Assembly: GCF_000164695.2 (NCBI RefSeq)
Contig: NC_014643.1
Span: 1,860,001-1,924,000, forward strand
DNA length: 64,000 nucleotides
Direction: 5' to 3'
Source: Rothia dentocariosa ATCC 17931
GTDB taxonomy: Bacteria; Actinomycetota; Actinomycetes; Actinomycetales; Micrococcaceae
Below, one piece after another: positions 46,614 to 57,899 of the stretch (positions within the stretch are counted from its first letter, which is position 1; each line of letters begins with the position of its first letter). The notes below the pieces were generated by a model. It was not told the DNA's origin, did not search any database, and saw only the letters and a program-made list of their open reading frames with translations. Made by a program: the position numbers and the translations under genes.

Positions 46614-48524
46614 GTGGAGAACTATCCCACGACTCAACCGATTGCGGTGGTGGATCGCCAACGCCCCTACACCCCTAAAAGCTGGTGGCTTCTCGTTCAG
46701 ATTGCATTAGATTCCGTAGCCTGGATTATAGGGCTTGTCATCGCGTTTATGCTACGATACAGCCTGCTTCTGAACCAGAATTCTGTCTTTGATGTGATTG
46801 ATCTTCAAAGCGTGGCGCTCAGTATGGGGTTTGCGATTATTCTGCAGATTCTTGTGGGCTACGGTATGAAGGTGTACCGCGGCCTGTATTCTTACGGTTC
46901 TTTCGAGGAAGTCTGGCGTACGGGCGCAACTGTAGGTATCGTCTCGGTGGCGCTTTTCCTCTTCAGCTACGTAGATGAAGCTCTCGGACTAGTACATGTG
47001 CCTCATGGTGTGCCGCCTATCTCGGTGGGTATTACATTGCTGTTCATGGCGGCGATGCGCATGGTTAAGCGTATTTATGTTGAGCATAAGACTTTGCGTA
47101 ATCTTGATGGTGAGCCTGTTATTGTCTATGGTGCCGGGTTCACGGGTCGCACAGTTATCGAAGCTCTTATGCATGATGACTCTGCATATATGCGACCTGT
47201 TGCGGTGGTGGACGATAACCCTCAGCTACGCGGTATTAACATTCACAATGTGCCGGTTTATAACACCGGTAAAGAACTGGATGCGGTCATCAGGCGCTAT
47301 GCCCCTAAAAAAATGATTGTCGCTATCACCAACATGCCGCATGATCGTTTCGACCGGGTCTGGGCACGCATGCAAAAACACGGAGTCGAAGTAACTCGTG
47401 TAGCGAGCGCCAGCGAAAAGCTCTTCGGCAACAACGTGGTAGAAACCGACGATAACGAGCTCATGAAGCTTATCCGCGGCGAAATTAACTACGATGTCGA
47501 TACTGAAGTTTTGCGCAGCTACCTTCAAGGTAAGCGGGTCTTGGTGACCGGCGCAGGAGGATCTATTGGTTCTGAGCTATGCCGTCAGATCCACGAATAC
47601 GACCCTGAGCTGCTCATGATGCTCGATCGTGACGAAACCCTGCTGATGGAAACAAAGCTCTCGATCACTGGCGAGTCCAGCCTGGATGATGAGCGTATTA
47701 TTCTCGCGGATATTCGTGAGGGGGAAAACCTGCGTAATATCTTCCTTGAACGAAAACCGCAGGTGGTTTTCCACGCCGCAGCTTTGAAGCATGTTTCTGC
47801 ACTGGAGGCATACCCTGAGGAAGCATGGAAAACAAATTCGCTGGGCACCCTTAACGTTCTATATGCTGCGCAAGCGGCGGATGTTGAAACATTTGTGAAT
47901 GTTTCAACAGATAAAGCGGCAGATCCTAAGACCGCTTTGGGGCAGTCAAAACGAACCGCTGAATGCTTAACCTCGTGGTTTGGACAGCAGACGGGGAAGA
48001 CTTATGTATCGGTTCGATTCGGTAACGTTTTTGGCTCGCGCGGCTCTATCAAACCTCTGTTTACGCAGCAGATTCTCAATGGCGGTCCCATTACACTTAC
48101 TGATGAGAACGCTACCCGATACTTTATGCTCATCACGGATGCTTGCCTGCTGGTGATGCTGGCAGGGGCTATTGGTCATCCGGGTGAAGTTATGGTGCTT
48201 GATATGGGTGAGCCTGTATCTATCTACGATGTTGCACATGAGATGCGTAAAGCCTATGAGCGTTACGATGTTGATATTGTAGTGACCGGTCTGCGTCCTG
48301 GCGAAAAATTGGATGAAACCCTCTTTGGTGCTAATGAGCAACACACTCGAAGCACTCAAAACAAGTTTATTTCTCACTCGACGGCACCAGCTCTCAATCC
48401 TGAGGATTTGGATTATGAGCAGTGGATTCAGAATTATGAAGCGCATCGTTCTTATGAGCGTCATGGATTTACCCGCGTAGTAGATCCGCGTCAGGGTCGT
48501 CTTCTGGAAGAACACAGGAATTAG
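46614..48524 (+). CDS. Membrane-bound nucleotide-sugar dehydratase (PglF/WbpM/CapD type)
   Basis: The 636-residue protein has about four N-terminal transmembrane helices (about residues 24-150), a first Rossmann domain (V-Y-G-A-G-F-T-G), and a C-terminal short-chain dehydrogenase domain with T-G-A-G-G-S-I-G-S-E-L and V-S-T-D-K-A-A-D-P. Proteins of this build are UDP-GlcNAc 4,6-dehydratases that start synthesis of modified amino sugars. It starts with GTG at 46614, immediately after the glycosyltransferase stop, so the two are co-translated. wecA follows after 151 bases. Confidence 0.92.
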   Translation: MENYPTTQPIAVVDRQRPYTPKSWWLLVQIALDSVAWIIGLVIAFMLRYSLLLNQNSVFDVIDLQSVALSMGFAIILQILVGYGMKVYRGLYSYGSFEEVWRTGATVGIVSVALFLFSYVDEALGLVHVPHGVPPISVGITLLFMAAMRMVKRIYVEHKTLRNLDGEPVIVYGAGFTGRTVIEALMHDDSAYMRPVAVVDDNPQLRGINIHNVPVYNTGKELDAVIRRYAPKKMIVAITNMPHDRFDRVWARMQKHGVEVTRVASASEKLFGNNVVETDDNELMKLIRGEINYDVDTEVLRSYLQGKRVLVTGAGGSIGSELCRQIHEYDPELLMMLDRDETLLMETKLSITGESSLDDERIILADIREGENLRNIFLERKPQVVFHAAALKHVSALEAYPEEAWKTNSLGTLNVLYAAQAADVETFVNVSTDKAADPKTALGQSKRTAECLTSWFGQQTGKTYVSVRFGNVFGSRGSIKPLFTQQILNGGPITLTDENATRYFMLITDACLLVMLAGAIGHPGEVMVLDMGEPVSIYDVAHEMRKAYERYDVDIVVTGLRPGEKLDETLFGANEQHTRSTQNKFISHSTAPALNPEDLDYEQWIQNYEAHRSYERHGFTRVVDPRQGRLLEEHRN

Positions 48525-48675
48525 CCGTTTTTGAATATTGAACGATGAAATTTTGCCCCGTTAACGTCTACATAGGCGTGTACTACGTGATGAATTCGTC
48601 TTGTAGAACCAGCAGCGGGGAAGTAGAATCCCAAATTACACCCTGTTACGAGGTTTTACCGTCTAGAGGAGAGAC

Positions 48676-49782
48676 ATGAACCAGGCATCTCTGGTGCTTA
48701 TACTAGCGTTTGTGTTAGGAGCGCTTCTGCCTTTTGCGGTACGCCCCCTGTTGCACGCGCTAAATATGGTTGATATACCCAATGAGCGTTCCTCGCATAC
48801 GATTCCGACGTACCGGGGCATGGGGCTGGCAACCGCTAACGCTACCTGTTTGAGCTTCGCGGTCGCTACCCTCATGGAGTGGACTGTAAATCTCCCCATC
48901 TCGTTAACTTTTTTGGCAGGCGGCGGTCTTGCTTTGCTTTTGGGATGGACCGAAGATGTCTATGGGGTCAGCGTTGCCAAGCGTGCCGGGATGCAGCTTG
49001 TTATAGGACTCGGTATTGCACTTTCTCTCGCTATTATTCAAGAGGCATCATTGCTGTGGGTTCCTGTAGCAGGGATCTTTATTGCGGGGTATATAAACGT
49101 TACAAACTTTATGGACGGCATCAACGGTATCTCCGGATGCCATGGGCTGGTGGCTGGGCTTGCCTACGCCTATATGGGTGGCGTAAGTAGTTTGCCGTGG
49201 ATGACGATAGGCGGTCTGGCAATTGCAGGTGCCTATACGGCTTTCCTACCTTGGAATTTACGCACGGGTCACAATGTTTTCTTAGGTGATGCTGGGTCTT
49301 ATTTCCTGGGTGCCTCTCTTGGAACAATTGCTGTTGGTGCTTTCTATGCTGGAATTCCGTTCCTTGCGTCGATAGCCCCGCTTCTGGTTTATCTTGCAGA
49401 TTCTGCGATGACTCTTATACGTCGTATGGCTGCTGGGGAGCAGTGGTACAAACCGCATCGAACCCATGTGTATCAGCGTCTGACTGACGTCGGATTGGGA
49501 CATATCAGCGCAACAATTATGGTGAGTTCTGCGACTGCGATTGTATGGGCTTTTGTACTCTTTGCCTCAGATCTTTTCCTAACAGGTGCCTTTTTCGCTG
49601 GTGTTGGCGTTCTTGCCCTTGCTGTAGCTGTCATTGTTTTATACCTGCGGCTTCCCGAACTACTGGATACGCGTCTGCAGCCTGCCGAGCAGGGGCACGC
49701 TAATTCCAAGCAGAATATTGCAGATCTGAACACAGAGACGCATCCTGTGAGCGAGCGGAAGTCTGAGGGCTCACAGGAGTGA
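48676..49782 (+). CDS. wecA: WecA/MraY-like undecaprenyl-phosphate sugar-1-phosphate transferase
   Basis: This polytopic enzyme (368 residues, about ten membrane helices) links a sugar-1-phosphate, usually GlcNAc, to decaprenyl or undecaprenyl phosphate. Signatures include W-T-E-D-V-Y-G, N-F-M-D-G-I-N-G-I with its metal-binding aspartate, and D-A-G-S-Y-F-L-G. In mycobacteria the equivalent gene (rfe) lies between sua5 and the ATP synthase operon, as here. It could supply the lipid carrier for glycan made by the genes upstream. A hydrophilic tail of about 40 residues ends it. It overlaps atpI by four bases. Confidence 0.92.
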   Translation: MNQASLVLILAFVLGALLPFAVRPLLHALNMVDIPNERSSHTIPTYRGMGLATANATCLSFAVATLMEWTVNLPISLTFLAGGGLALLLGWTEDVYGVSVAKRAGMQLVIGLGIALSLAIIQEASLLWVPVAGIFIAGYINVTNFMDGINGISGCHGLVAGLAYAYMGGVSSLPWMTIGGLAIAGAYTAFLPWNLRTGHNVFLGDAGSYFLGASLGTIAVGAFYAGIPFLASIAPLLVYLADSAMTLIRRMAAGEQWYKPHRTHVYQRLTDVGLGHISATIMVSSATAIVWAFVLFASDLFLTGAFFAGVGVLALAVAVIVLYLRLPELLDTRLQPAEQGHANSKQNIADLNTETHPVSERKSEGSQE

Positions 49783-50270
49783 AACAACGGCGGCTAAATT
49801 CGATTCGGAGAGCTCTGTGGAACCCAAAATTTATCTATGGTATAGGTAAGAAAGACAATAAGCAAAATAGGGTGCAAGGCTTTTCCTGGGGGCTTTTAGC
49901 CTATCGCGAGACCGTAATGTTTGTACTGGTTTTAATTCTTTGTTTACCGATTCTGGGAATCATATTGGGCATTCGCGGGTCGGCGGGATTTATGGTTGGG
50001 TTTCTGGTAGTCTATATATGTTTCACCATGGGCGTAGCAACTGCTTTGGGGGCACACCGTATAAAGATTGGGATTCCTCAGGCTTTGCTTGTAAGTTATG
50101 TGGTGAAGGTGTTACTCATGGCGATGGTGCTTTTACTAGTACCTATGCCAGAGGCACTTAAACACGGTTGGACGCTTGGTGGTGCCGTCATAGGAGCGGT
50201 ACTGTGGTTAAGTGTCGAGGCTGTAACCATTATGAATTCAAGGATTTTGTACTTCGATCCTGAGTCTTAG
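49779..50270 (+). CDS. atpI: ATP synthase-associated AtpI-like membrane protein
   Basis: The 163-residue protein has four hydrophobic segments (about residues 47-66, 70-88, 103-121 and 130-149) after a basic N-terminus. Position directly before the atp genes and size match the actinobacterial AtpI equivalent (Rv1303 type). AtpI proteins help assemble the c-ring. It starts with GTG at 49779 inside the end of wecA. The sequence is poorly conserved, so the call rests mainly on context. Confidence 0.75.
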   Translation: MKQRRLNSIRRALWNPKFIYGIGKKDNKQNRVQGFSWGLLAYRETVMFVLVLILCLPILGIILGIRGSAGFMVGFLVVYICFTMGVATALGAHRIKIGIPQALLVSYVVKVLLMAMVLLLVPMPEALKHGWTLGGAVIGAVLWLSVEAVTIMNSRILYFDPES

Positions 50271-50309
50271 CACACACAAAGGCTTACTCAGAAGTAGATA
50301 GGGAAATTT

Positions 50310-50564
50310 TTGACCGATTCTGAGAAGAAATGGTGGGACGGAGATAAGAAACTCCGTACCACAGGAGAACTGGTATCCGGCGGTGGACTATCTGGCGGCG
50401 TGATGTCTGTTTTGTATCTTATTATCGGCATAGCTTTTTGGGGATTGGTCGGCTTTGGAGCTGACTGGCTCCTCAATACCCGGTGGTTTGTATGGGTTGG
50501 TGTTCTGATAGGTGCTTGCGGAGGCATCTACCTGGTATATCTGCATACGAGCCGCTCTAAATAA
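50310..50564 (+). CDS. atpZ: AtpZ/AtpI-family small membrane protein
   Basis: This 84-residue protein has two transmembrane segments (about residues 33-53 and 58-76) after a charged N-terminus, matching the AtpZ/AtpI small-subunit pattern. In other bacteria AtpZ and AtpI form a complex linked to ATP synthase assembly or divalent-cation uptake. The start is TTG at 50310 with AGGGA upstream. It lies between AtpI and subunit a. Confidence 0.75.
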   Translation: MTDSEKKWWDGDKKLRTTGELVSGGGLSGGVMSVLYLIIGIAFWGLVGFGADWLLNTRWFVWVGVLIGACGGIYLVYLHTSRSK

Positions 50565-50663
50565 ATAGCCTAAAAATTTTAGGTTTTGCACACATTCCAT
50601 CCAGTTAGTTGAGCATAGTTTTGCACCAGCAAGTAGCCAGCTAACGGCAAGAAAGGACTTGCT

Positions 50664-51461
50664 TTGAACGAGAACGGGTCTGTACTCGCAGAAGGCTATA
50701 CGCCGCCGACACCGGCCGATATGCATCTGCCTGACTTCTTCCAGGTTGATTCTCTTGGGTTCGGCTTTGGTAAACAGATGCTGCTCGTCATCCTGTCTGT
50801 CGTAGTCGTTTCCCTATTCTTTATGATGGCTGCACGCAAGCGTGCAATGGTTCCGGGTAAAGCCCAGTTCATTGCAGAATCAGGCTATCTCTTCACCCGT
50901 AATTCACTTGGCAAAGACCTGATTGGCGCACAGCATTTCAAGCCTTTCGTGCCCCTGCTCTTTACTTCTTTTTTCTTTATTCTGATTAATAACCTTTACG
51001 GTTCAATTCCCCTTATTCAACTTCCTTCTTTTTCTCACCCAGGCAGTGCCTATGCATTGGCTATCGTCGGCTACCTTACCTGGGTCGGTGTAGGTATCAA
51101 GCGCAAGGGACTGGTTGGATTTTTTAAAGATCTGACGATGCCCTCCGGAGTTCCGGGGTGGGTGTACGTTATTTTGGTACCGATTGAGTTCCTCTCGAAC
51201 CTTATTATTCGTCCCGTGACTCACGCGCTTCGTCTTTTCGCTACGATGTTCGGCGGTCACATGGCAATGATGGTGGCAGCATCCCTAACTCAGTTCCTAG
51301 TGATGAGCGTCGGCGGGGCTGCAGCTTTGGGCGGTATCGCCTCTGGGGCGTTGGGTCTATTCCTCTACTTCCTGGAACTGATGATTCAGGTAATCCAGGC
51401 TTATGTCTTCACACTGCTCCTCGCGGTATACCTGCAAGGGTCAGTTTCCGAAGGACATTAA
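50664..51461 (+). CDS. atpB: ATP synthase F0 subunit a
   Basis: Subunit a forms the proton half-channels. The 265-residue protein has five to six membrane helices. The essential stator arginine lies in T-H-A-L-R-L-F-A, and conserved polar residues occur in the last helix (I-Q-V-I-Q-A-Y-V-F). It starts with TTG at 50664 after an AAGAAAGGA site. It opens the atpBEFHAGDC operon, which has the standard actinobacterial order. Confidence 0.96.
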   Translation: MNENGSVLAEGYTPPTPADMHLPDFFQVDSLGFGFGKQMLLVILSVVVVSLFFMMAARKRAMVPGKAQFIAESGYLFTRNSLGKDLIGAQHFKPFVPLLFTSFFFILINNLYGSIPLIQLPSFSHPGSAYALAIVGYLTWVGVGIKRKGLVGFFKDLTMPSGVPGWVYVILVPIEFLSNLIIRPVTHALRLFATMFGGHMAMMVAASLTQFLVMSVGGAAALGGIASGALGLFLYFLELMIQVIQAYVFTLLLAVYLQGSVSEGH

Positions 51462-51587
51462 AAATAGGTTTTCGTAACTGGCTATCCAGTTGCGAAGAAA
51501 GCAACCCGTTTTACGGGTCGAATACACATAAGTAGCTCTGTAACTTCGGTATTTTCACTGAAGCACACACTGTTGAAAGGAATCAAC

Positions 51588-51779
51588 ATGAACGTTATTG
51601 GTTACGGCCTCGCAGCTATTGGTGGCGGCATCGGCGTGGGTCTAATTTTCGCTGCCTACATGACGAGCGTTGCACGTCAGCCCGAGTCCCAGCGTACCCT
51701 GCAGCCAATGCTGTTCATGGGTTTTGCGGTGGTTGAGGCTCTGGCGATTCTGGGCCTCGTTCTGGCATTCATCATCTAA
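51588..51779 (+). CDS. atpE: ATP synthase F0 subunit c
   Basis: Sixty-three residues form the helical hairpin that builds the proton-carrying ring. The R-Q-P-E loop joins the two helices, and the proton-binding carboxylate is E50 in V-V-E-A-L-A. ATG 51588 has AAAGGA six bases upstream; a TTG 15 bases earlier is only the opening of the frame. The glycine-rich first helix (G-G-G-I-G-V-G) is typical. Confidence 0.97.
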   Translation: MNVIGYGLAAIGGGIGVGLIFAAYMTSVARQPESQRTLQPMLFMGFAVVEALAILGLVLAFII

Positions 51780-51829
51780 GCTCAGATATAGCTGTTAACG
51801 AACCAACCTAAAGAACAGGAAATCCCTCA

Positions 51830-52387
51830 ATGACTTATCTGGCAGAAGGAGGGGGCGCAGAGCACAGCTCTAACCCTCTAATTCCCAATCTCTGGGAATT
51901 GGGCATCACCGTCGTTGGGTTCGTGATTCTCTATTTCATCGTTCATAAATACGTTGTCCCGGCGTTCGAGAAGATCTACCAGGACCGTAAAGAAGCAATC
52001 GAGGGTGGTCTTGCCAAAGCTGAGAAAGCTCAGGCGGAGGCCGCAGCGGCTCGCGAAGAGTACAACCAGCAGCTTGAAAACGCTCGTTTGGAAGCTCAGA
52101 AAATTCGCGAGGAAGCGCGTACCGAAGGCGAATCAATTATCGCAGCGGCTCGTGAGCGTGCAACCGTTGAGGCTCAGCGTATTACTGATAATGCGCAGAA
52201 GACTATCGAGGCTGAGCGCCTAGCTGCTTCAGTATCTCTTCGTCATGAAGTTGGTACTTTGGCGACTACTCTTGCAGGAAAGATTGTGGGCGAAGCCCTT
52301 GACGATGATGAGCGATCGGCCCGCGTGGTAGATCGTTTTCTTGCTGACCTTGAAACCGAGCAACAGAATGCAGGTGCAACTCGGTAA
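51830..52387 (+). CDS. atpF: ATP synthase F0 subunit b
   Basis: The peripheral-stalk subunit has 185 residues: a short N-terminus, one transmembrane helix (about residues 22-44) and a long charged, Ala/Glu/Arg-rich coiled coil. This is the normal actinobacterial form. Its stop codon overlaps the start of atpH in TAATG, so translation is coupled. Confidence 0.96.
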   Translation: MTYLAEGGGAEHSSNPLIPNLWELGITVVGFVILYFIVHKYVVPAFEKIYQDRKEAIEGGLAKAEKAQAEAAAAREEYNQQLENARLEAQKIREEARTEGESIIAAARERATVEAQRITDNAQKTIEAERLAASVSLRHEVGTLATTLAGKIVGEALDDDERSARVVDRFLADLETEQQNAGATR

Positions 52388-53202
52388 TGGCAGGAGTATC
52401 TACTGAATCACTGAGCAAGGTGGAAGCGGTTCTTGAAGCCAACGCTTCGTTGAACCCACTCAACCTAGCTAGCGAGCTTTTCGCCGTGGTCGATGTACTT
52501 GACCACGATGGCGGTTTACGCCGTGGTTTGACCGACTCTTCGCGTGAAGGGAAGGACCGAGAAAATATTGCACAGGCTATTTTTAGCGGCAAAATTTCTT
52601 CTCAAGCACTCAAGGTGCTGACTACGGCGGTAGCACTGCGTTGGTCTCAAGAGCGTGATCTTGCAGACGCGCTTGAGAAGGCTGCGGTACTCGCATCCAT
52701 CGCATCCGCTCAGTCTCGTGGTGGTGCTGATGCCCTTGAAGAGGTTACCAACGAGTTGCTGACGTTTGTGCGCAACGTTGATGGTACCCCCGAAGCGCAA
52801 GCGGCGCTGTCCGACAACTTGGCAAGCAAAGAAGCAAAGAAGAAGCTCGCTGTAGCATTAGGCGGTCCAGCCGTCACTGCGGAAGGCGTACTTCTCTTGG
52901 AACGAATTGGTAGCGAATCCCGTGGTCACCATGCCGCTCGCCTCGCTGATGAATTCGTGGAAATCATCGTCACGCGACAGAACCGTTACATCGCAAAGGT
53001 AACTTCTGCAGTAGCGCTGTCGCAGGCACAGCTTGAACGCCTGAGCCGGACCTTGAACAAGATCTATAATCGTCAGCTTAAACTCGACGTATCTATAGAT
53101 ACAGCTGTTCTAGGCGGTATGCGCGTACAGATTGGAGATGAGGTTATCGACGGAACCGTTGGTACCCGTCTTGATGATCTTGAACGTGACCTTCAAGCAT
53201 AG
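52387..53202 (+). CDS. atpH: ATP synthase F1 subunit delta
   Basis: Delta joins the peripheral stalk to the top of F1. The 271 residues are typical for actinobacteria, where the protein has an N-terminal extension compared with the 177-residue E. coli subunit. The C-terminal segment I-G-D-E-V-I-D-G-T-V-G-T-R-L-D-D-L is the family signature. It overlaps atpF by one base. Confidence 0.95.
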   Translation: MAGVSTESLSKVEAVLEANASLNPLNLASELFAVVDVLDHDGGLRRGLTDSSREGKDRENIAQAIFSGKISSQALKVLTTAVALRWSQERDLADALEKAAVLASIASAQSRGGADALEEVTNELLTFVRNVDGTPEAQAALSDNLASKEAKKKLAVALGGPAVTAEGVLLLERIGSESRGHHAARLADEFVEIIVTRQNRYIAKVTSAVALSQAQLERLSRTLNKIYNRQLKLDVSIDTAVLGGMRVQIGDEVIDGTVGTRLDDLERDLQA

Positions 53203-53354
53203 AGATTAGCTGAACATTTCTGCGATACGTCGCAACGGTGATTTAGAAGATACCTTGGGAAGCAGACAAATTTTTAGAATATTGTTCCTTCCCACGAAGC
53301 AAGTTTCGGTTGTTCCGAGAGGTGCAACCACAATTAGGAGAGCAGGGACATAAG

Positions 53355-54980
53355 ATGGCCGATTTGACCATCAACGCCGATGATGTCCGTAACGCGCTGA
53401 ACGAATTTGCAGCGTCTTACGAACCCGGCAACGTGGAACGTGTTGAAGTGGGGCGCGTTGTAGCAGCCTCCGATGGTATTGCGCGCGTCGAGGGTCTGCC
53501 CTCGGTGATGGCGAACGAACTACTTCGTTTTGAGGATGGCACCCTTGGCCTCGCGCAAAACCTTGATACCCGCGATATTGGCGTCATTATTCTGGGCGAC
53601 TTTACCGGTATCGAAGAAGGACAGCCAGTTCACCGTACCGGTGAGGTGCTTTCGGTCCCGGTGGGCGAAGCTTACCTCGGTCGTGTAGTCGATCCGTTAG
53701 GTAACCCTATTGATGACCTGGGTCCTATTAAGGATGAAGGGCGTCGTGCTCTTGAGCTGCAGGCACCTGGTGTAACGCAGCGTAAGTCTGTGCATGAGCC
53801 CCTACAGACCGGTCTGAAAGCTATTGACGCTATGATCCCGATCGGTCGAGGGCAGCGTCAGCTTATTATTGGTGACCGTCAGACCGGTAAAACTGCGATT
53901 GCAGTCGATACGATTCTGAACCAGAAGGCTAATTGGGAAACCGGTGACCCCAGTAAGCAGGTTCGTTGTGTTTACGTGGCAGTTGGACAGAAGGCCTCCA
54001 CCATTGCTGCTGTTCGACACACTCTTGAAACCAGGGGAGCGTTGGAATACACCACGATCGTTGCTGCCCCCGCATCTGACGCAGCAGGCTTTAAATACTT
54101 GGCTCCCTACACCGGTTCTGCCATTGGTCAGCACTGGATGTATGGCGGAAAGCACGTCCTGATTATCTTTGATGATCTTTCAAAACAGGCAGAAGCGTAC
54201 CGCGCCGTGTCGCTATTGCTTCGTCGTCCGCCAGGGCGTGAAGCATACCCCGGTGACGTTTTCTACCTGCACTCTCGTCTATTGGAGCGTTGCGCTAAGC
54301 TCTCTGATGAGTTGGGCGCAGGGTCGATGACCGGTTTCCCCATTATCGAAACCAAGGCAAATGACGTTTCTGCCTTCATCCCGACCAACGTCATTTCTAT
54401 CACTGACGGCCAGATCTTCCTACAGTCCGATCTGTTCAACGCTAACCAGCGCCCCGCCGTGGATGTTGGTATTTCCGTCTCTCGTGTGGGTGGTGCAGCG
54501 CAGACCAAGGCTATGAAGAAGGTCTCCGGTACTTTGAAACTGGACCTTGCTCAGTACCGTGCTATGGAAGCGTTCGCAATGTTCGCCTCCGATCTCGACG
54601 ATGCTTCCAAGGCACAGCTGACTCGCGGCGCCCGTCTTACCGAGCTGCTTCGCCAGCCGCAGTACACTCCGTATGCGGTAGAAGAGCAGGTTGTCTCCAT
54701 TTGGGCAGGTACCAACGGTTACCTTGATGATCTTGAGGTTTCTGACGTTCTTCGCTTCGAGGCAGAGTTCATTGACTATCTGCGTCACCGGACCTCGGTG
54801 TTGAGTGATATTGCCGCATCCGGCAAGCTTGAGGATGAAACCCTAGATGCCTTGAAAACTGCCGTTGCAGATTTCAAGAAGGGATTCCGCTCGGAGGGTA
54901 CAAGTCACCTTGTTGACGCAGGTCATGAGGAGCATAAAGCGGCTCAGGATCGTGACATCACTCAGGAAACCATCGGTTAG
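53355..54980 (+). CDS. atpA: ATP synthase F1 subunit alpha
   Basis: The 541-residue non-catalytic nucleotide-binding subunit has Walker A G-D-R-Q-T-G-K-T and the family signature [13 protein letters not shown]. The arginine finger lies in the last motif. ATG 53355 is the family start; the frame extends 15 codons upstream without support. A C-terminal tail of about 30 residues (E-E-H-K-A-A-Q-D) extends past the E. coli end, as is common in actinobacteria. Confidence 0.97.
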   Translation: MADLTINADDVRNALNEFAASYEPGNVERVEVGRVVAASDGIARVEGLPSVMANELLRFEDGTLGLAQNLDTRDIGVIILGDFTGIEEGQPVHRTGEVLSVPVGEAYLGRVVDPLGNPIDDLGPIKDEGRRALELQAPGVTQRKSVHEPLQTGLKAIDAMIPIGRGQRQLIIGDRQTGKTAIAVDTILNQKANWETGDPSKQVRCVYVAVGQKASTIAAVRHTLETRGALEYTTIVAAPASDAAGFKYLAPYTGSAIGQHWMYGGKHVLIIFDDLSKQAEAYRAVSLLLRRPPGREAYPGDVFYLHSRLLERCAKLSDELGAGSMTGFPIIETKANDVSAFIPTNVISITDGQIFLQSDLFNANQRPAVDVGISVSRVGGAAQTKAMKKVSGTLKLDLAQYRAMEAFAMFASDLDDASKAQLTRGARLTELLRQPQYTPYAVEEQVVSIWAGTNGYLDDLEVSDVLRFEAEFIDYLRHRTSVLSDIAASGKLEDETLDALKTAVADFKKGFRSEGTSHLVDAGHEEHKAAQDRDITQETIG

Positions 54981-55059
54981 CGATTAGTCCTAGGTGTTAG
55001 CCCCGCTCTGAACTTTCAGAGTTATGGGCGGGGCAGATGTCCAGGAGAAAGGAAGCTCT

Positions 55060-56004
55060 ATGGGAGCCCAGATTAGGGTTTACCGACAGAAAATTGCTTC
55101 GACATCGTCTATGCAGAAGATCTTCAAGGCGATGGAGATGATCGCGACCTCCCGTATTAACAAGGCGCGTCGGAGCGCTCAAACCACGGGTCCTTACGCA
55201 AACGCATTGACCCGAGTTGTGACTGCTTTGGCAACGCAACAGTCCGTGCAGCATCCTCTGATCCATCGTCCCGATACATTCGGCAAGCATGAGCATAAGC
55301 GCTCTGCAGTCTTGGTGATGACGAGTGATCGCGGTCTTGCAGGCTCGTATTCGTCGTCTGTGCTGAAGAAAACAGAAGAGCTTATCGAGAGGCTACGCGG
55401 CGAGGGGCGCGAAATACAGCTGTACTTGGTGGGGCGTAAAGCGAAGTCTTATTTTGAATTCCGGGAACGTCCCTATGAACGTGCTTGGGAAGGACACACC
55501 GATAATCCGCATATTGATACCGCAGTTGAGATTCGCGATGTGTTCTTGGAGGAGTACGAAAAGGGACATGAAAACGGCGGGGTAGACGATCTGCATATCG
55601 TATACACCGAATTCAAGTCCATGGTGACTCAAGAGACCAAGATTCTTCGTTTGCTTCCCATCCACGTGGCAGAAGCAACTAAATTGGGCGAGGAAATCGT
55701 ACCTGATGAAGAACTTTCTTCAGCCGATTATCAGCAACCCGCATCCTTTGAATTTGAGCCTTCTCCCCAGGAAGTATTGGATGCGCTGCTACCGCGTTAT
55801 ATCGCTTCTCGTATCTTCGCGTGCCTGCTCCAAGCCGCTGCAAGTGAACTTGCGTCGCGTCAGCGTGCGATGAAGACTGCGGGCGATAACGCTGAGACTC
55901 TAATCAAGAAGTACACTCGACTGATGAACAACGCTCGTCAGGCCGAGATTACTCAGGAGCTCTCTGAGATTGTGGGCGGCGCAGACGCTCTCGCCTCCTC
56001 TTAA
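55060..56004 (+). CDS. atpG: ATP synthase F1 subunit gamma
   Basis: Gamma is the rotating central shaft. The 314-residue protein has the N-terminal coiled-coil helix ([16 protein letters not shown]) and the matching C-terminal helix ([15 protein letters not shown]), as expected. ATG 55060 has GAAAGGAAG upstream; 12 more codons are open before it. Confidence 0.96.
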   Translation: MGAQIRVYRQKIASTSSMQKIFKAMEMIATSRINKARRSAQTTGPYANALTRVVTALATQQSVQHPLIHRPDTFGKHEHKRSAVLVMTSDRGLAGSYSSSVLKKTEELIERLRGEGREIQLYLVGRKAKSYFEFRERPYERAWEGHTDNPHIDTAVEIRDVFLEEYEKGHENGGVDDLHIVYTEFKSMVTQETKILRLLPIHVAEATKLGEEIVPDEELSSADYQQPASFEFEPSPQEVLDALLPRYIASRIFACLLQAAASELASRQRAMKTAGDNAETLIKKYTRLMNNARQAEITQELSEIVGGADALASS

Positions 56005-56050
56005 GAACACTGCTAACTCGAAGCTATCTACTTTCAACTTTTCAAGGTAA

Positions 56051-57502
<1,452 letters not shown>

Positions 57503-57504
57503 TT

Positions 57505-57786
57505 ATGGCACTAACAGTTGAAGTTGTTTCTCGCGAAAACGTTGTGTGGACTGGTGAAGCCTCCTACGTACGGGTACGTACTATGAACGGCGATTTGGGT
57601 ATTTATCCCGGACTCATCCCCACCTGTGCGCTTCTTGCGGAGGACGGAGAACTTCTGATTCGACCCGTCAATGGTGGCGAACTCACCACGCGTTTGCATG
57701 ATGGGTTCTTGACCGTCTCAAATGATAAGGTAACGATCGCGGCAAAGCATGCCGAGATCGCTACCCCTACGACGGGTAAGAAGTAA
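57505..57786 (+). CDS. atpC: ATP synthase F1 subunit epsilon, short form
   Basis: The 93-residue protein contains the N-terminal beta-sandwich (V-E-V-V-S-R-E-N-V-V-W-T-G, then G-D-L-G-I-Y-P-G). It stops near residue 85 of the E. coli alignment with a short T-P-T-T-G-K-K tail, so the C-terminal helical hairpin is absent. In E. coli and Bacillus that hairpin inhibits ATP hydrolysis. Mycobacterial epsilon is about 121 residues. Inhibition by this route is therefore not expected here. Confidence 0.93.
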   Translation: MALTVEVVSRENVVWTGEASYVRVRTMNGDLGIYPGLIPTCALLAEDGELLIRPVNGGELTTRLHDGFLTVSNDKVTIAAKHAEIATPTTGKK

Positions 57787-57799
57787 ACCGTTAATAAGG

Positions 57800-57840
57800 T
57801 AAAAGCCGGTACAACCTATTGTTGGTTGTACCGGCTTTTA
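57800..57840. terminator. Terminator after the ATP synthase operon
   Basis: Perfect 17-base arms (57800-57816 and 57824-57840) flank a seven-base loop. A TTTTACTTT run follows on the plus strand. It can also serve nucS, whose stop lies 60 bases further on the minus strand. Confidence 0.88.
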
Positions 57841-57899
57841 CTTTCCCGAATACTTGAGTTTTAGAGTCGCGAAGATCTCTACAGTGCATAAATGTTGGC

